Shown here: positions 17,828 through 25,206 of the stretch, one piece after another | Layout of the letters: each line of letters starts with the position of its first letter | How positions within the stretch are numbered: position 1 is the stretch's first letter | Assembly (NCBI RefSeq): GCF_001696535.1 | Contig: NZ_MBQE01000005.1 | Span: 186,001 to 250,000, forward strand | Reading direction: 5' to 3' | Length of the DNA stretch: 64,000 nt | Origin: Stappia indica | Lineage (GTDB): Bacteria > Pseudomonadota > Alphaproteobacteria > Rhizobiales > Stappiaceae | Made by a program: the position numbers and the translations under genes | The notes under the pieces: model-generated | Told to the model about the DNA's origin: nothing | The model's input: only the letters and a program-made list of their open reading frames with translations | The model's database searches: none

Positions 17828-18688
17828 ATGACGAAACTGATCGCGCTGGTGGACGGCTCCGTCTATTCCCGCAGCGTCTGCGAGCACGCCGCCTGGATTG
17901 CAGCGCGTGCGGGCGAGGGCGCGCGCGTCGAGCTGCTGCATGTGCTCGGCCGGCGCCAGGCCGAGGGCGGGGCGGCGAACCTCTCGGGCAACATTGCGCT
18001 CGGCGCCCGTACGGCGCTGCTCAACGAACTGGCCGAGCTCGATGCCCAGGCAGCGAAGCTCGCCAAGGCCCGCGGCCGGGCGATCCTCGACGATGCGGCG
18101 AAGGTGCTGGACGAGGCCGGCGTGGCCGACGTGACGACGCGGCTGCGCTCCGGCGATCTGGTCGAGACGCTGGCCGAGATGGAGGCGGATGCCGATCTCG
18201 TCGTCATCGGCAAGCGCGGCGAGGCCGCTGATTTCGCCAAGCTGCATCTCGGCTCCAATCTGGAGCGGATCGCCCGCAGCGCCCGCAAGCCGATCCTGGT
18301 GGCCGCGCGCGCCTTCCGCCCGATCAAGCGCCTGCTGATCGCCTATGACGGCGGCACCAGCGCGCTGAAGGCGGTCGACCACATCGCCCGCAGCACCATC
18401 CTTTCCGGTCTCGACTGCCACCTGCTGATGGTCGGGCAGGAGACGCCCGAGCTGCGCCGCAGCCTGGACGGGGCAACGGCGATGCTGCGCGGCGGCGGCT
18501 TCGCCGTCACCGCCGGCATGCGGTCCGGGCAGCCGGAGACGGTGATCTCGGAAGCGGTGGAGCGCGAGGGCATTGATCTTCTGGTGATGGGTGCCTACGG
18601 CCATTCGCGGATCCGCTCGCTGATCATCGGCTCGACGACGACGGAGATGATCCGCTCCTGCAAGATCCCGGTCCTGCTGTTCCGCTAG
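17828..18688 (+). CDS. Universal stress protein with two Usp domains
   Basis: A 286-residue tandem UspA protein. Domain 1 (1-150) begins MTKLIALVDGSVYSRSVCEHAAWIA and ends DLVVIGKRGEAADFAKLHLGSNLERIARSARKPILVAA. Domain 2 (165-286) begins KRLLIAYDGGTSALKA and ends LLVMGAYGHSRIRSLIIGSTTTEMIRSCKIPVLLFR. That last block carries the G-x2-G-x9-G-(S/T) type ATP-binding loop (GAYGHSRIRSLIIGSTT). It follows the SulP gene after 19 bp with AGCGGAGGA as ribosome site. A cytoplasmic partner or sensor of the transporter is plausible but unproven. Confidence 0.88.
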   Translation: MTKLIALVDGSVYSRSVCEHAAWIAARAGEGARVELLHVLGRRQAEGGAANLSGNIALGARTALLNELAELDAQAAKLAKARGRAILDDAAKVLDEAGVADVTTRLRSGDLVETLAEMEADADLVVIGKRGEAADFAKLHLGSNLERIARSARKPILVAARAFRPIKRLLIAYDGGTSALKAVDHIARSTILSGLDCHLLMVGQETPELRRSLDGATAMLRGGGFAVTAGMRSGQPETVISEAVEREGIDLLVMGAYGHSRIRSLIIGSTTTEMIRSCKIPVLLFR

Positions 18689-18849
18689 GTCAATTGTCTC
18701 GTCCTGTTCCGGCGTCCCTGCGATGCGCTGTCGCGCCCGCGGGTCGGAGCCTTTCGCACGACTGGAAAAGCCGCCGGGCTGCGATATAAGGCATCGAGGG
18801 CGGGACGTCCCGCTGTCCGACGGATCCTGACAGGGAGAGGCACGAGGCC

Positions 18850-19485
18850 ATGAGCAGCGAGAGCGAAACGGCAGGGCGGGACGATCTGGACGCGCAGGTC
18901 GCGGCGGGCGATCCCTTCGCGCTGTTCGGCGAGTGGCTGAAGCTGGCCGGCACCAAGGAGCCGAACGACCCGAACGCCATGGCCCTGGCCACCACCGGCG
19001 CCGACGGGTTGCCGGACGTGCGCATGGTCCTGCTCAAGGGCTTCGACGAGAACGGCTTCGTCTTCTACACCAACACCCAGTCGCAAAAGGGCGGCGAGCT
19101 GGCCGAGAACATGCAGGCCGCCGGCGTGCTGCACTGGAAGTCGCTGCGCCGCCAGGTCCGCTTTCGCGGGCCGGTCGAGCTCGTGACCGCCGAGGAGGCG
19201 GACGCCTATTTCGCCTCCCGTCCGCGCGACAGCCGCATCGGTGCCTGGGCGAGCCAGCAGTCGCGGCCGCTGGAAAGCCGCTTCGCGCTGGAAAAGGCCG
19301 TGGCGAAACAGGCCGCGCGCTTTGCCATCGGCGAGGTGCCGCGCCCGGACTACTGGACCGGCTTCCGCATCCGCCCGGTCTATATCGAGTTCTGGATGGA
19401 CCGGCCTTTCCGCCTGCACGACCGCCACGTCTTCCGCCGCGAGCGGCCCGAGGGGAGCTGGGCGACCCAGCGCCTCTACCCGTAA
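18850..19485 (+). CDS. pdxH: Pyridoxamine 5'-phosphate oxidase
   Basis: A 211-residue FMN enzyme that oxidises pyridoxine or pyridoxamine 5'-phosphate to pyridoxal phosphate, the last step of vitamin B6 synthesis and salvage. Recognisable blocks are [31 protein letters not shown] with the FMN-binding [30 protein letters not shown], and the C-terminal WATQRLYP ending typical of PdxH. The start follows GGGAGAGGCACGAGGCC. Its product PLP is the cofactor of the methionine gamma-lyase encoded 6 kb further on. It appears monocistronic. Confidence 0.95.
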   Translation: MSSESETAGRDDLDAQVAAGDPFALFGEWLKLAGTKEPNDPNAMALATTGADGLPDVRMVLLKGFDENGFVFYTNTQSQKGGELAENMQAAGVLHWKSLRRQVRFRGPVELVTAEEADAYFASRPRDSRIGAWASQQSRPLESRFALEKAVAKQAARFAIGEVPRPDYWTGFRIRPVYIEFWMDRPFRLHDRHVFRRERPEGSWATQRLYP

Positions 19486-19605
19486 GCGGAATTTTCTCCC
19501 TTTCTGCGAAGAGAGCACGGAACCTTTTCCAGGCCCGGCCGTTATCCCGCCAGCAACCCGATGCGGTCGCCGGGACGAGCGGCCGCACCTAGACTGGAGA
19601 GACCC

Positions 19606-20094
19606 GTGCGCCGCATGATCCGCCTCACCGGAACCGCCCTTCTGACCCTGCTTGTCTCCACCCCGATGGCAATCGCGCAGGACAGTGCCCCGGGTGTCGA
19701 GATCGGAAAGCTCACCTGCGATGTGCAGGGCACCAGTAGCTTCATCGTCGGCGGCACCAACGAGCTCACCTGCGCCTACGAGCCGGCCGATGGCGGCCCT
19801 GCCACCTTCTATCGCGGCGAGAGCCGCGAGTTCGGCCTCAACATCGGCTCGCTGACCGACGCGACCCTCGTCTGGGGCGTGTTCGCTCCCGCCGCCGACA
19901 CCGATCCGGGTGCGCTGGCCGGCAGCTATGCCGGCGTGACCGCCGGCGCCAGCCTCGGCGCCGGGATCAAGGCCAACGCGCTGCTCGGCGGCCTCGACGA
20001 ATCCATCGCGCTCAATCCCTTGAGCGTGGAAACGCAGACCGGCACCAACCTGACGCTCGGCGTCACGTCGCTGGTTCTCGAACCCGCCGGCTGA
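19606..20094 (+). CDS. DUF992-family secreted protein
   Basis: A 162-residue protein with a signal peptide (RRMIRLTGTALLTLLVSTPMAIAQ, cleavage after AIA or IAQ). The mature part matches the DUF992 pattern: VEIGKLTCDVQGTSSFIVGG, then LTCAYEPADGG, FYRGESREFGLNIGSLTDATLVWGVFAP, and a Gly/Ala-rich centre. Two cysteines (in LTCDV and LTCAY) could form a disulfide in the periplasm. A GTG at 19606 is preferred because GGAGAG lies four bases before it; ATG at 19615 is the alternative. The family is common in Hyphomicrobiales and has no known function. A strong terminator follows. Confidence 0.82.
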   Translation: MRRMIRLTGTALLTLLVSTPMAIAQDSAPGVEIGKLTCDVQGTSSFIVGGTNELTCAYEPADGGPATFYRGESREFGLNIGSLTDATLVWGVFAPAADTDPGALAGSYAGVTAGASLGAGIKANALLGGLDESIALNPLSVETQTGTNLTLGVTSLVLEPAG

Positions 20095-20132
20095 TCAGGC
20101 CGGGGGCTGCCGGCCGAACCGGCACCGATCAA

Positions 20133-20174
20133 GGCGCGGTGGGCAGGAGATGCCCGCCGCGCCTCTTTTGTTTT
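20133..20174 (+). terminator. Rho-independent terminator after DUF992 gene
   Basis: A 12-bp stem with one G-U pair (20133-20144 with 20152-20163), a 7-base loop and the tail TCTTTTGTTTT. It isolates the DUF992 gene from the modE gene downstream. Confidence 0.9.
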
Positions 20175-20234
20175 CCCCGATCTTGCGCCCGCGCGCCGAT
20201 TTCCTCCCTGCCGCAAAGCGTCTAGGCTCCCCGC

Positions 20235-20603
20235 ATGAGCAAGGATGACCAGACGGTCGGGGTGCGCCTGCGCCTCGTCTTCGAACCCGATGCGGCCTTC
20301 GGTCCCGGCAAGGCGGACCTTCTGGAGGGCATCGCCGCGACCGGCTCCATCGCCGCCGCCGGCCGGCGCATGGGCATGAGCTACAAGCGCGCCTGGATGC
20401 TGGTCGAGCAGCTCAACGCCATGTTCGCAGCGCCCTTGGTGGAAAGCTCGCGCGGCGGGGCGAGCGGCGGCGGTGCGCGGCTGACCGAAGGCGGAGAAGC
20501 GGTTCTCGACCTCTACCGGGCGATGGAGGCCAAGGCGCGCGATGCCGGCGCGCAGGAGATCGCCGGCCTGCGCGCGCTGCTGCGCGAGGCGCCCGGCAGC
20601 TAG
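20235..20603 (+). CDS. modE: ModE-like molybdate-responsive regulator, DNA-binding domain only
   Basis: A 122-residue protein with the LysR-type winged helix of ModE: KADLLEGIAATGSIAAAGRRMGMSYKRAWMLVEQLNAMF, then LVESSRGGASGGGARLTEGGEAVLDLYRAMEA. The C-terminal molybdate-binding TOBE/Mop domains of full ModE (about 260 residues) are missing. This stand-alone form is common in alphaproteobacteria. It must therefore sense molybdate indirectly or with another protein. It lies directly upstream of modABC, with two Mo-box-like operators in the gap. It should repress modABC when molybdate is sufficient. Confidence 0.85.
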   Translation: MSKDDQTVGVRLRLVFEPDAAFGPGKADLLEGIAATGSIAAAGRRMGMSYKRAWMLVEQLNAMFAAPLVESSRGGASGGGARLTEGGEAVLDLYRAMEAKARDAGAQEIAGLRALLREAPGS

Positions 20604-20618
20604 ACCCCTTGCAGGATT

Positions 20619-20642
20619 CGATATGTTTGAGCGGAAATAACG
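20619..20642 (+). promoter_or_regulatory. Mo-box 1 (ModE operator) upstream of modA
   Basis: CGATAT-N12-ATAACG, an imperfect inverted repeat of the CGTTAT/ATAACG type recognised by ModE/MopA regulators, followed by CTTG. It is repeated with the same 12-base spacer 47 bp downstream. Confidence 0.7.
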
Positions 20643-20665
20643 CTTGCGCGTACGATGCTGCCAAG

Positions 20666-20689
20666 CGATATTGCCGTTCGAACATAACG
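20666..20689 (+). promoter_or_regulatory. Mo-box 2 (ModE operator) upstream of modA
   Basis: A second CGATAT-N12-ATAACG followed by CTTG, identical in half-sites and spacing to box 1. The modA start is at 20746, so the box sits where it could cover the modABC promoter. Confidence 0.7.
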
Positions 20690-20745
20690 CTTGTTGCGAG
20701 GACGGCTTGCGCCCCCTCCGACGGACGGGAGAGGGATACCTGCCG

Positions 20746-21549
20746 ATGACTTTCGCCTTTCGCCATACGGTTACGTCGCTGCTGCGGCCCGCGGCCCTGC
20801 TGCTCGCCGCCACGCTGTCGCTGACGGCCGGTCCGGGCGCGGCGAGGGCGGACGACGTGCTGGTCTTCGCCGCCGCCAGCCTGAAGAACGCCATGGACGA
20901 GATCGCGCCGGCTTTCGAGGCGACGACCGGCGACAGGCTGGTGGTGTCGCTGGCCGGCTCTTCGGCGCTGGCGCGCCAGATCCAGGCCGGCGCCCCGGCA
21001 GACCTCTTCATTTCCGCCAACAAGAACTGGATGGACACGCTCGAGGCCGACGGTCTCGTGCAGTCCGGGACCCGCGTCGACCTGCTCGCCAACTCCATCG
21101 TGCTCATCGCCCACGGCAAGGACTCCTCCCCCGTCGAGATCTCCCCCGCTCTCGACCTCGGCGCCCTGGTCGGGGAGGGCAGGCTGGCGATGGCGCTGGT
21201 CGACGCGGTGCCCGCGGGCGTCTACGGCAAGGCGGCGCTGGAAAGCCTCGGCCTGTGGGAGAGCGTGTCGCCGAAGGTGGCGCAGGCCGACAATGTGCGC
21301 GCCGCGCTCGCCCTCGTCGCCGCCGGCGAGGCGCCCTACGGCATTGTCTATGCGACCGACGCGGCCGCCGAGGACGATGTCACGGTCGTCGGCACCTTTC
21401 CCGCCGACAGCCACCCGCCGATCGTCTATCCTGCGGCCGTGATGGCGCAGAGCGGCAAGCCCGCCGCGGCGGGCGCCCTTGCCTATCTGCGCGGACCGGA
21501 CGCCCGGGCCGCCTTCGAGAAGCAGGGCTTCGTCGTTCTGGGCGAGTAG
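20746..21549 (+). CDS. modA: Molybdate ABC transporter substrate-binding protein ModA
   Basis: A 267-residue periplasmic protein. The signal peptide is about 1-35, ending GAARA|DD. The mature start VLVFAAASLKNAMDEIAPAFEATTGDRLVVSLAGSSALARQIQAGAPADLFISAN is a textbook ModA. Ser residues in AAASL and AGSSAL and the later Val/Tyr block VDAVPAGVYGKAALESLGLW line the oxyanion site. The ATG at 20746 follows GGGAGAGGG. It captures molybdate (or tungstate) for ModBC. It is the first gene of modABC. Confidence 0.95.
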   Translation: MTFAFRHTVTSLLRPAALLLAATLSLTAGPGAARADDVLVFAAASLKNAMDEIAPAFEATTGDRLVVSLAGSSALARQIQAGAPADLFISANKNWMDTLEADGLVQSGTRVDLLANSIVLIAHGKDSSPVEISPALDLGALVGEGRLAMALVDAVPAGVYGKAALESLGLWESVSPKVAQADNVRAALALVAAGEAPYGIVYATDAAAEDDVTVVGTFPADSHPPIVYPAAVMAQSGKPAAAGALAYLRGPDARAAFEKQGFVVLGE

Positions 21550-21573
21550 GCCCGGAGCTCTGCGCGACGTATC

Positions 21574-21604
21574 GCCCGCGCCCGGACGGCATGCCGGCGC
21601 GGGC
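21574..21604 (+). other. Intercistronic stem-loop between modA and modB
   Basis: A 9-bp outer stem (21574-21582 with 21596-21604) encloses further GC pairing (CCGG...CCGG). It has no T-tract. It is the usual kind of hairpin found after a binding-protein gene, favouring modA mRNA stability. Confidence 0.5.
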
Positions 21605-21641
21605 GCTTCGCTGACCGGGACAGGATCGGGAACGGGGCCGC

Positions 21642-22337
21642 ATGGAGTATCTCAGTCCGGAGGAATGGAGCGCCGTCGCGCTGTCCCTGCGCGTCTCCTT
21701 CTGGGCAACACTGGTCAGCCTGCCGCTCGGCATCCTCGTCGCCATGCTGCTCGCCCGCGGTGACTTTCCCGGCAAGCAGCTGCTGAACGGCATCGTCCAT
21801 CTGCCCCTGATCCTGCCGCCCGTCGTCACAGGCTATCTTCTGCTTGCCACCTTCGGCCGCCGCGCGCCCGTCGGCAGCTTCCTGCATGATGCGTTCGGCA
21901 TCGTCTTCGCCTTCCGCTGGACCGGCGCGGCGCTTGCCGCCGGCGTCATGGCCTTCCCGCTGATGGTACGGGCGATCCGCCTCGCCATCGAGGCGGTCGA
22001 TCCCAAGCTGGAACAGGCCGCCGGAACGCTCGGCGCCTCGCGGACGATGGTCTTCGCCACCGTCACCCTGCCGCTGATCCTGCCCGGCATCATCGCCGGC
22101 TCGGTGCTGGCCTTCGCCAAGGCGATGGGCGAGTTCGGCGCCACCATCACCTTCGTCTCCAACATTCCCGGCGAGACCCAGACCCTGCCGTCGGCGATCT
22201 ACGCCTTCCTGCAGGTGCCCGGCGGCGAGGCCTCCGCCGCGCGGCTGGTCATGGTTTCGGTCGTCGTGGCGATGGCTGCGCTGCTGCTGTCGGAATGGGT
22301 GAGCCGGCTCGTCGCCCGCAGGATCCGCGGCGCATGA
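21642..22337 (+). CDS. modB: Molybdate ABC transporter permease ModB
   Basis: A 231-residue inner-membrane permease with about five transmembrane helices. It starts MEYLSPEEWSAVALSLRVSFWATLVSLPLGILVAMLLAR. The EAA-type loop is EQAAGTLGASRTMVFATVTLPLILPGIIAG (about 124-153), followed by GEFGATITFVSNIPGETQTLP, which is characteristic of ModB. Its stop overlaps the modC start in an ATGA (22334-22337), so the two are translationally coupled. Confidence 0.95.
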   Translation: MEYLSPEEWSAVALSLRVSFWATLVSLPLGILVAMLLARGDFPGKQLLNGIVHLPLILPPVVTGYLLLATFGRRAPVGSFLHDAFGIVFAFRWTGAALAAGVMAFPLMVRAIRLAIEAVDPKLEQAAGTLGASRTMVFATVTLPLILPGIIAGSVLAFAKAMGEFGATITFVSNIPGETQTLPSAIYAFLQVPGGEASAARLVMVSVVVAMAALLLSEWVSRLVARRIRGA

Positions 22338-23440
22338 GCCTGTCCGTCGCCATCCGCCACGCCTTTTCCGGCTTTTCGCTCGACGTCGCCTTCGACGCGC
22401 CGGCCGGCGTCACCGCCCTGTTCGGCCGCTCCGGCTCGGGAAAGACCACGGTGGTCAACGCGCTGGCCGGACTGATCGCGGTCGATGCCGGCCATGCCAG
22501 GGTCGACGGCGACACGCTGTTCGATACGGGCGAGCGTGTTTTTCTGCCGCCGCATCGCCGCCGCATCGGCTACGTCTTCCAGGAGGCGCGGCTCTTCCCG
22601 CATATGAGCGTGCGCCAGAACCTCGGCTACGGACGCTGGTTCGCCCGCCGCTACGGGGCCGATGTTGCCGACATGGAGAGCGTGGTCGAGATGCTGGGCA
22701 TCGGCGCGCTGCTGGCCCGCCGGCCGGGCACCCTGTCGGGCGGCGAGCGTCAGCGCGTCGCCATCGGCCGGGCTCTGCTCAGCGGCCCGCGCTTACTTCT
22801 GATGGACGAGCCGCTCGCCTCGCTGGACGAGGCGCGCAAGACCGAGATCCTGCCCTATCTGGAGCGGCTCAGCCGCGAGACGAAGGTGCCGATCCTTTAT
22901 GTCAGCCATTCGGTCGCGGAGGTCGCGCGGCTGGCCACCACGGTGGTCGCCATCGACGAGGGACGGGTGGTGCGCTCGGGCACGCCGACCGAGGTTCTGA
23001 GCGACCCGCAGGCCGTGCCGACGCTGGGCATCCGCGATGCCGGTGCGGTCATCGGTGCCAGCGTCACCGCCCATCACGCCGACGGGCTGAGCGAGCTGGC
23101 GATCTCCGGCGGCCGGCTGCTGCTGCCGCGCATCGCGGCGGGGCAGGGAGCAAGGGTGCGCGTGCGTATCCACGCCCACGACATCATGCTGTCGCTGACG
23201 CCGCAGGAGGGCATCTCGGCGCTGAACCAGCTGCCCGTCGAGATCGTCTCGCTGCGCCGGGGCGACGGCCCGGGCGTCGTGGTCCAGCTGCGCTGCGGCA
23301 GCGACAGGCTGCTCGCCCGCATTACCCGCCGCTCCGCCGATGCGCTGGGCCTTGCGCCCGGCCTTGCCTGCCATGCCATCCTCAAGTCCGTCGCGGTGGC
23401 GCAGGAGGATGTCTGGGTCGAGGGGAAGGACGGGCGCTAG
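22334..23440 (+). CDS. modC: Molybdate ABC transporter ATP-binding protein ModC
   Basis: A 368-residue ATPase. Walker A is GRSGSGKTT (about 32-40), the ABC signature is LSGGERQRVAIGRALL, Walker B is LLLMDEPLASLD, and the switch His is in YVSHSVAEVARLA. The C-terminal TOBE/Mop domain (about 290-360) contains IRIHAHDIMLSLTPQEGISALNQLPVEIVSLRRGDG-like sequence and may sense molybdate. The start is the ATG in the ATGA overlap with modB; the frame is open upstream but that would run into modB. The gene ends within a 16-bp tandem repeat that includes its stop codon. Confidence 0.95.
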   Translation: MSLSVAIRHAFSGFSLDVAFDAPAGVTALFGRSGSGKTTVVNALAGLIAVDAGHARVDGDTLFDTGERVFLPPHRRRIGYVFQEARLFPHMSVRQNLGYGRWFARRYGADVADMESVVEMLGIGALLARRPGTLSGGERQRVAIGRALLSGPRLLLMDEPLASLDEARKTEILPYLERLSRETKVPILYVSHSVAEVARLATTVVAIDEGRVVRSGTPTEVLSDPQAVPTLGIRDAGAVIGASVTAHHADGLSELAISGGRLLLPRIAAGQGARVRVRIHAHDIMLSLTPQEGISALNQLPVEIVSLRRGDGPGVVVQLRCGSDRLLARITRRSADALGLAPGLACHAILKSVAVAQEDVWVEGKDGR

Positions 23441-23476
23441 GAAAGACGGGCGCTAGGAAAGACGGGCGCCGAGGAA
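23429..23476. repeat. 16-bp tandem repeat spanning the modC stop codon
   Basis: GACGGGCGCTAGGAAA occurs at 23429-23444 and 23445-23460, and a third diverged copy (GACGGGCGCCGAGGAA) follows at 23461-23476. The first unit contains the last codons and TAG of modC. It looks like recent slippage duplication, harmless because each unit carries the same stop. Confidence 0.8.
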
Positions 23477-23487
23477 GGCCGCGCGGA

Positions 23488-24069
23488 TTACCCGCGCAGC
23501 TTCACCTCTTCGATCAGCCGGTCGACCATGTCCTGGACCATGCCGGCGGCGCGGTCGTTGGTCAGCTCGCCATGCTCGTCGAAGGCCGAGCCGCCATTGG
23601 GCACGGTCGCCATGTTCGGAATGACCAGCGCGCCGAGGCCGATCTCCATGATCGTGCGCAGGCCCATCAGGCCGCGGATGCCGCCGAGCGCGCCGGTGGA
23701 GGCGGCGCCGAGCGCGAAGACCCGGTTGCGGAAGGCGGCCGCCGGCGGCTCGCCCTCGTCCGACAGGCGCGAAACCCAGTCGAGCGTGTTCTTCAGCAGC
23801 GGCGTCACGGCGGTGTTGTATTCCGGCGAGGCGATGAAGACGCCGTTGTGCTGCTGGAACACCGCCTTCAGCTTGCGCGCATTCTCCGGCACGCCCTTCT
23901 CGGCCTCCAGATCGCCGTCGTAGATCGGCAGCGGATAGTCGGCGAGGGAGATCTGCGTCACCTTGGCATCGGCCATGGCCGCGGTTTTGGCGACCAGCGC
24001 GGCAAGCCGGGTGTTGTAGGATCCGGTGCGAATCGAACCGGACAGCACGAGAATGCGGACGTCTTTCAT
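23488..24069 (-). CDS. NADPH-dependent FMN reductase-like flavoprotein
   Basis: A 193-residue flavodoxin-fold protein (FMN_red family). The N-terminal phosphate-binding loop is LSGSIRTGSYNTRLA (about 8-22), followed by SPEYNTAVTPLLKNTLDWVSR (about 80-100), the isoalloxazine-contacting loop typical of this family, and ASTGALGGIRGLMGLR. Members reduce quinones, chromate or azo dyes, or supply reduced FMN. The start has AAGGGG six bases upstream. It is divergent from the YjbR gene. The physiological substrate is unknown. Confidence 0.88.
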   Translation of the reverse strand: MKDVRILVLSGSIRTGSYNTRLAALVAKTAAMADAKVTQISLADYPLPIYDGDLEAEKGVPENARKLKAVFQQHNGVFIASPEYNTAVTPLLKNTLDWVSRLSDEGEPPAAAFRNRVFALGAASTGALGGIRGLMGLRTIMEIGLGALVIPNMATVPNGGSAFDEHGELTNDRAAGMVQDMVDRLIEEVKLRG

Positions 24070-24204
24070 CGATACCCCTTGGTGTGTTCCTGGTGAGCGG
24101 CCCGCGGCTGGCATAGTGTCCCGCACACGGGTCATCCTGTCGTCCGAGCATATATGGTCGCAGGCGCCGCTGGCCAGTGCGGCCCGGAAAGCGGGAGGCG
24201 AACA

Positions 24205-24570
24205 ATGATGGCACTGAGCCGGGCCGAGTTCGACGCGGCATGCGCCGCCCTGCCGGCCACGACCCATGTGGAGCAGTGGGGCGGGGCCTCGGTATGGAAG
24301 GTCGGCAGCAAGATCTTCGCGATCTGCTCGTCCTGGGGCGAGGGGGCGGATGACGCCATCGCCTTCAAGTGCTCCGACCTGACCTATCGCATCCTGACCG
24401 AGCTGCCGGGCGTGGTGCCGGCGCCCTATCTCGCCCGTGCCTCCTGGGTGCAGGTGCGCGCCGGCGCCGAACTCGATGCGGAGGACATCCGCGCCCATCT
24501 TGTTGAAGCTCACCGGCTGGTCGCCGCGAAACTGACCCGCGCCCTGCGCCGGGAGCTGGGGTTGGAGTGA
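24205..24570 (+). CDS. MmcQ/YjbR-family protein
   Basis: A 121-residue protein of the YjbR (MmcQ) family with a double-wing DNA-binding-like fold: FDAACAALPATTHVEQWGGASVWKVGSKIFAICS, then FKCSDLTYRILTELPGVVPAPYLARASWVQV, ending in ELDAEDIRAHLVEAHRLVAAKLT. The first of two adjacent ATG codons (24205) follows GGGAGG. The function is unknown; DNA binding has been suggested only from structure. It converges on the Lrp-type regulator gene. Confidence 0.82.
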   Translation: MMALSRAEFDAACAALPATTHVEQWGGASVWKVGSKIFAICSSWGEGADDAIAFKCSDLTYRILTELPGVVPAPYLARASWVQVRAGAELDAEDIRAHLVEAHRLVAAKLTRALRRELGLE

Positions 24571-24586
24571 GCCCGGGATCGGGGGG

Positions 24587-25039
24587 CTACCCCGGCAGCA
24601 CCTGCGAGTGCTTGACCGTGCCGAAGGCGAAGCTCGATTCCAGCGAGGCGATGCAGGGGATCTTGTGGATCCGCCGGCGGATGAAGCTCTCGTAGTCGGC
24701 GAGCGAGGCGACCACCACCTTGAGCAGGTAGTCGCGGTCGCCGGCCAGCAGGTAGCAATCCATGATCTCCTCGATGCCGGCCACCGCCTGCTCGAAGGTC
24801 GCAACCGTTTCCTGGGTGTGCGGCGAGAGCTTCACCTGCAGGAACACGGTCACCGGCAACCCGTAGGCCTGCGGGTCGACCACCGCCGCATAGCCGGAAA
24901 TGATGCCCGTCTTTTCCAGGTTCCGCACCCGCCGCAGGCAGGGCGAGGGCGACAGGCCCACCCTTTCCGAAAGCTGCTGGTTGGTCAGGCGGCCGTCCTT
25001 CTGCAATTCGCGCAAGATCCGGCGGTCGATATCGTCCAT
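24587..25039 (-). CDS. mdeR: Lrp/AsnC-family regulator (MdeR-like)
   Basis: A 150-residue Lrp-type protein. The N-terminal winged helix is MDDIDRRILRELQKDGRLTNQQLSERVGLSPSPCLRRVRNLEKTGII, and the C-terminal RAM/AsnC ligand domain begins VTVFLQVKLSPHTQETVATFEQAV. It is divergent from the methionine gamma-lyase gene. The same arrangement (mdeR divergent to mdeA-mdeB) is known in Pseudomonas putida, where MdeR activates methionine catabolism. The role here is inferred from that synteny. An inverted repeat 16 bp upstream of its start could be its operator. Confidence 0.85.
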   Translation of the reverse strand: MDDIDRRILRELQKDGRLTNQQLSERVGLSPSPCLRRVRNLEKTGIISGYAAVVDPQAYGLPVTVFLQVKLSPHTQETVATFEQAVAGIEEIMDCYLLAGDRDYLLKVVVASLADYESFIRRRIHKIPCIASLESSFAFGTVKHSQVLPG

Positions 25040-25054
25040 GTTTCGGCTCCATGC

Positions 25055-25069
25055 TGGCAGGATCTGCCA
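25055..25069. promoter_or_regulatory. Candidate Lrp-type operator between mdeR and mdeA
   Basis: TGGCAGGATCTGCCA, an inverted repeat with 6-bp arms (TGGCAG/CTGCCA) and a 3-base centre, lies in the divergent region just upstream of mdeR. Its 15-bp size fits Lrp-family half-turn operators (CAG...CTG). It is a single copy, so the assignment is tentative. Confidence 0.35.
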
Positions 25070-25206
25070 ATCTGACGGGCTGGAGGGGCAAACTACGCCA
25101 GAAATCGCCCCCAGAGAAACCCTAGACTGCCCTCAGCAGTTCGGGAGAGGAACGGGGCGAGAAGCCCGCGCTCTCGCCGCCCGCACCCGGTAGAGGAGCC
25201 TTCGCC

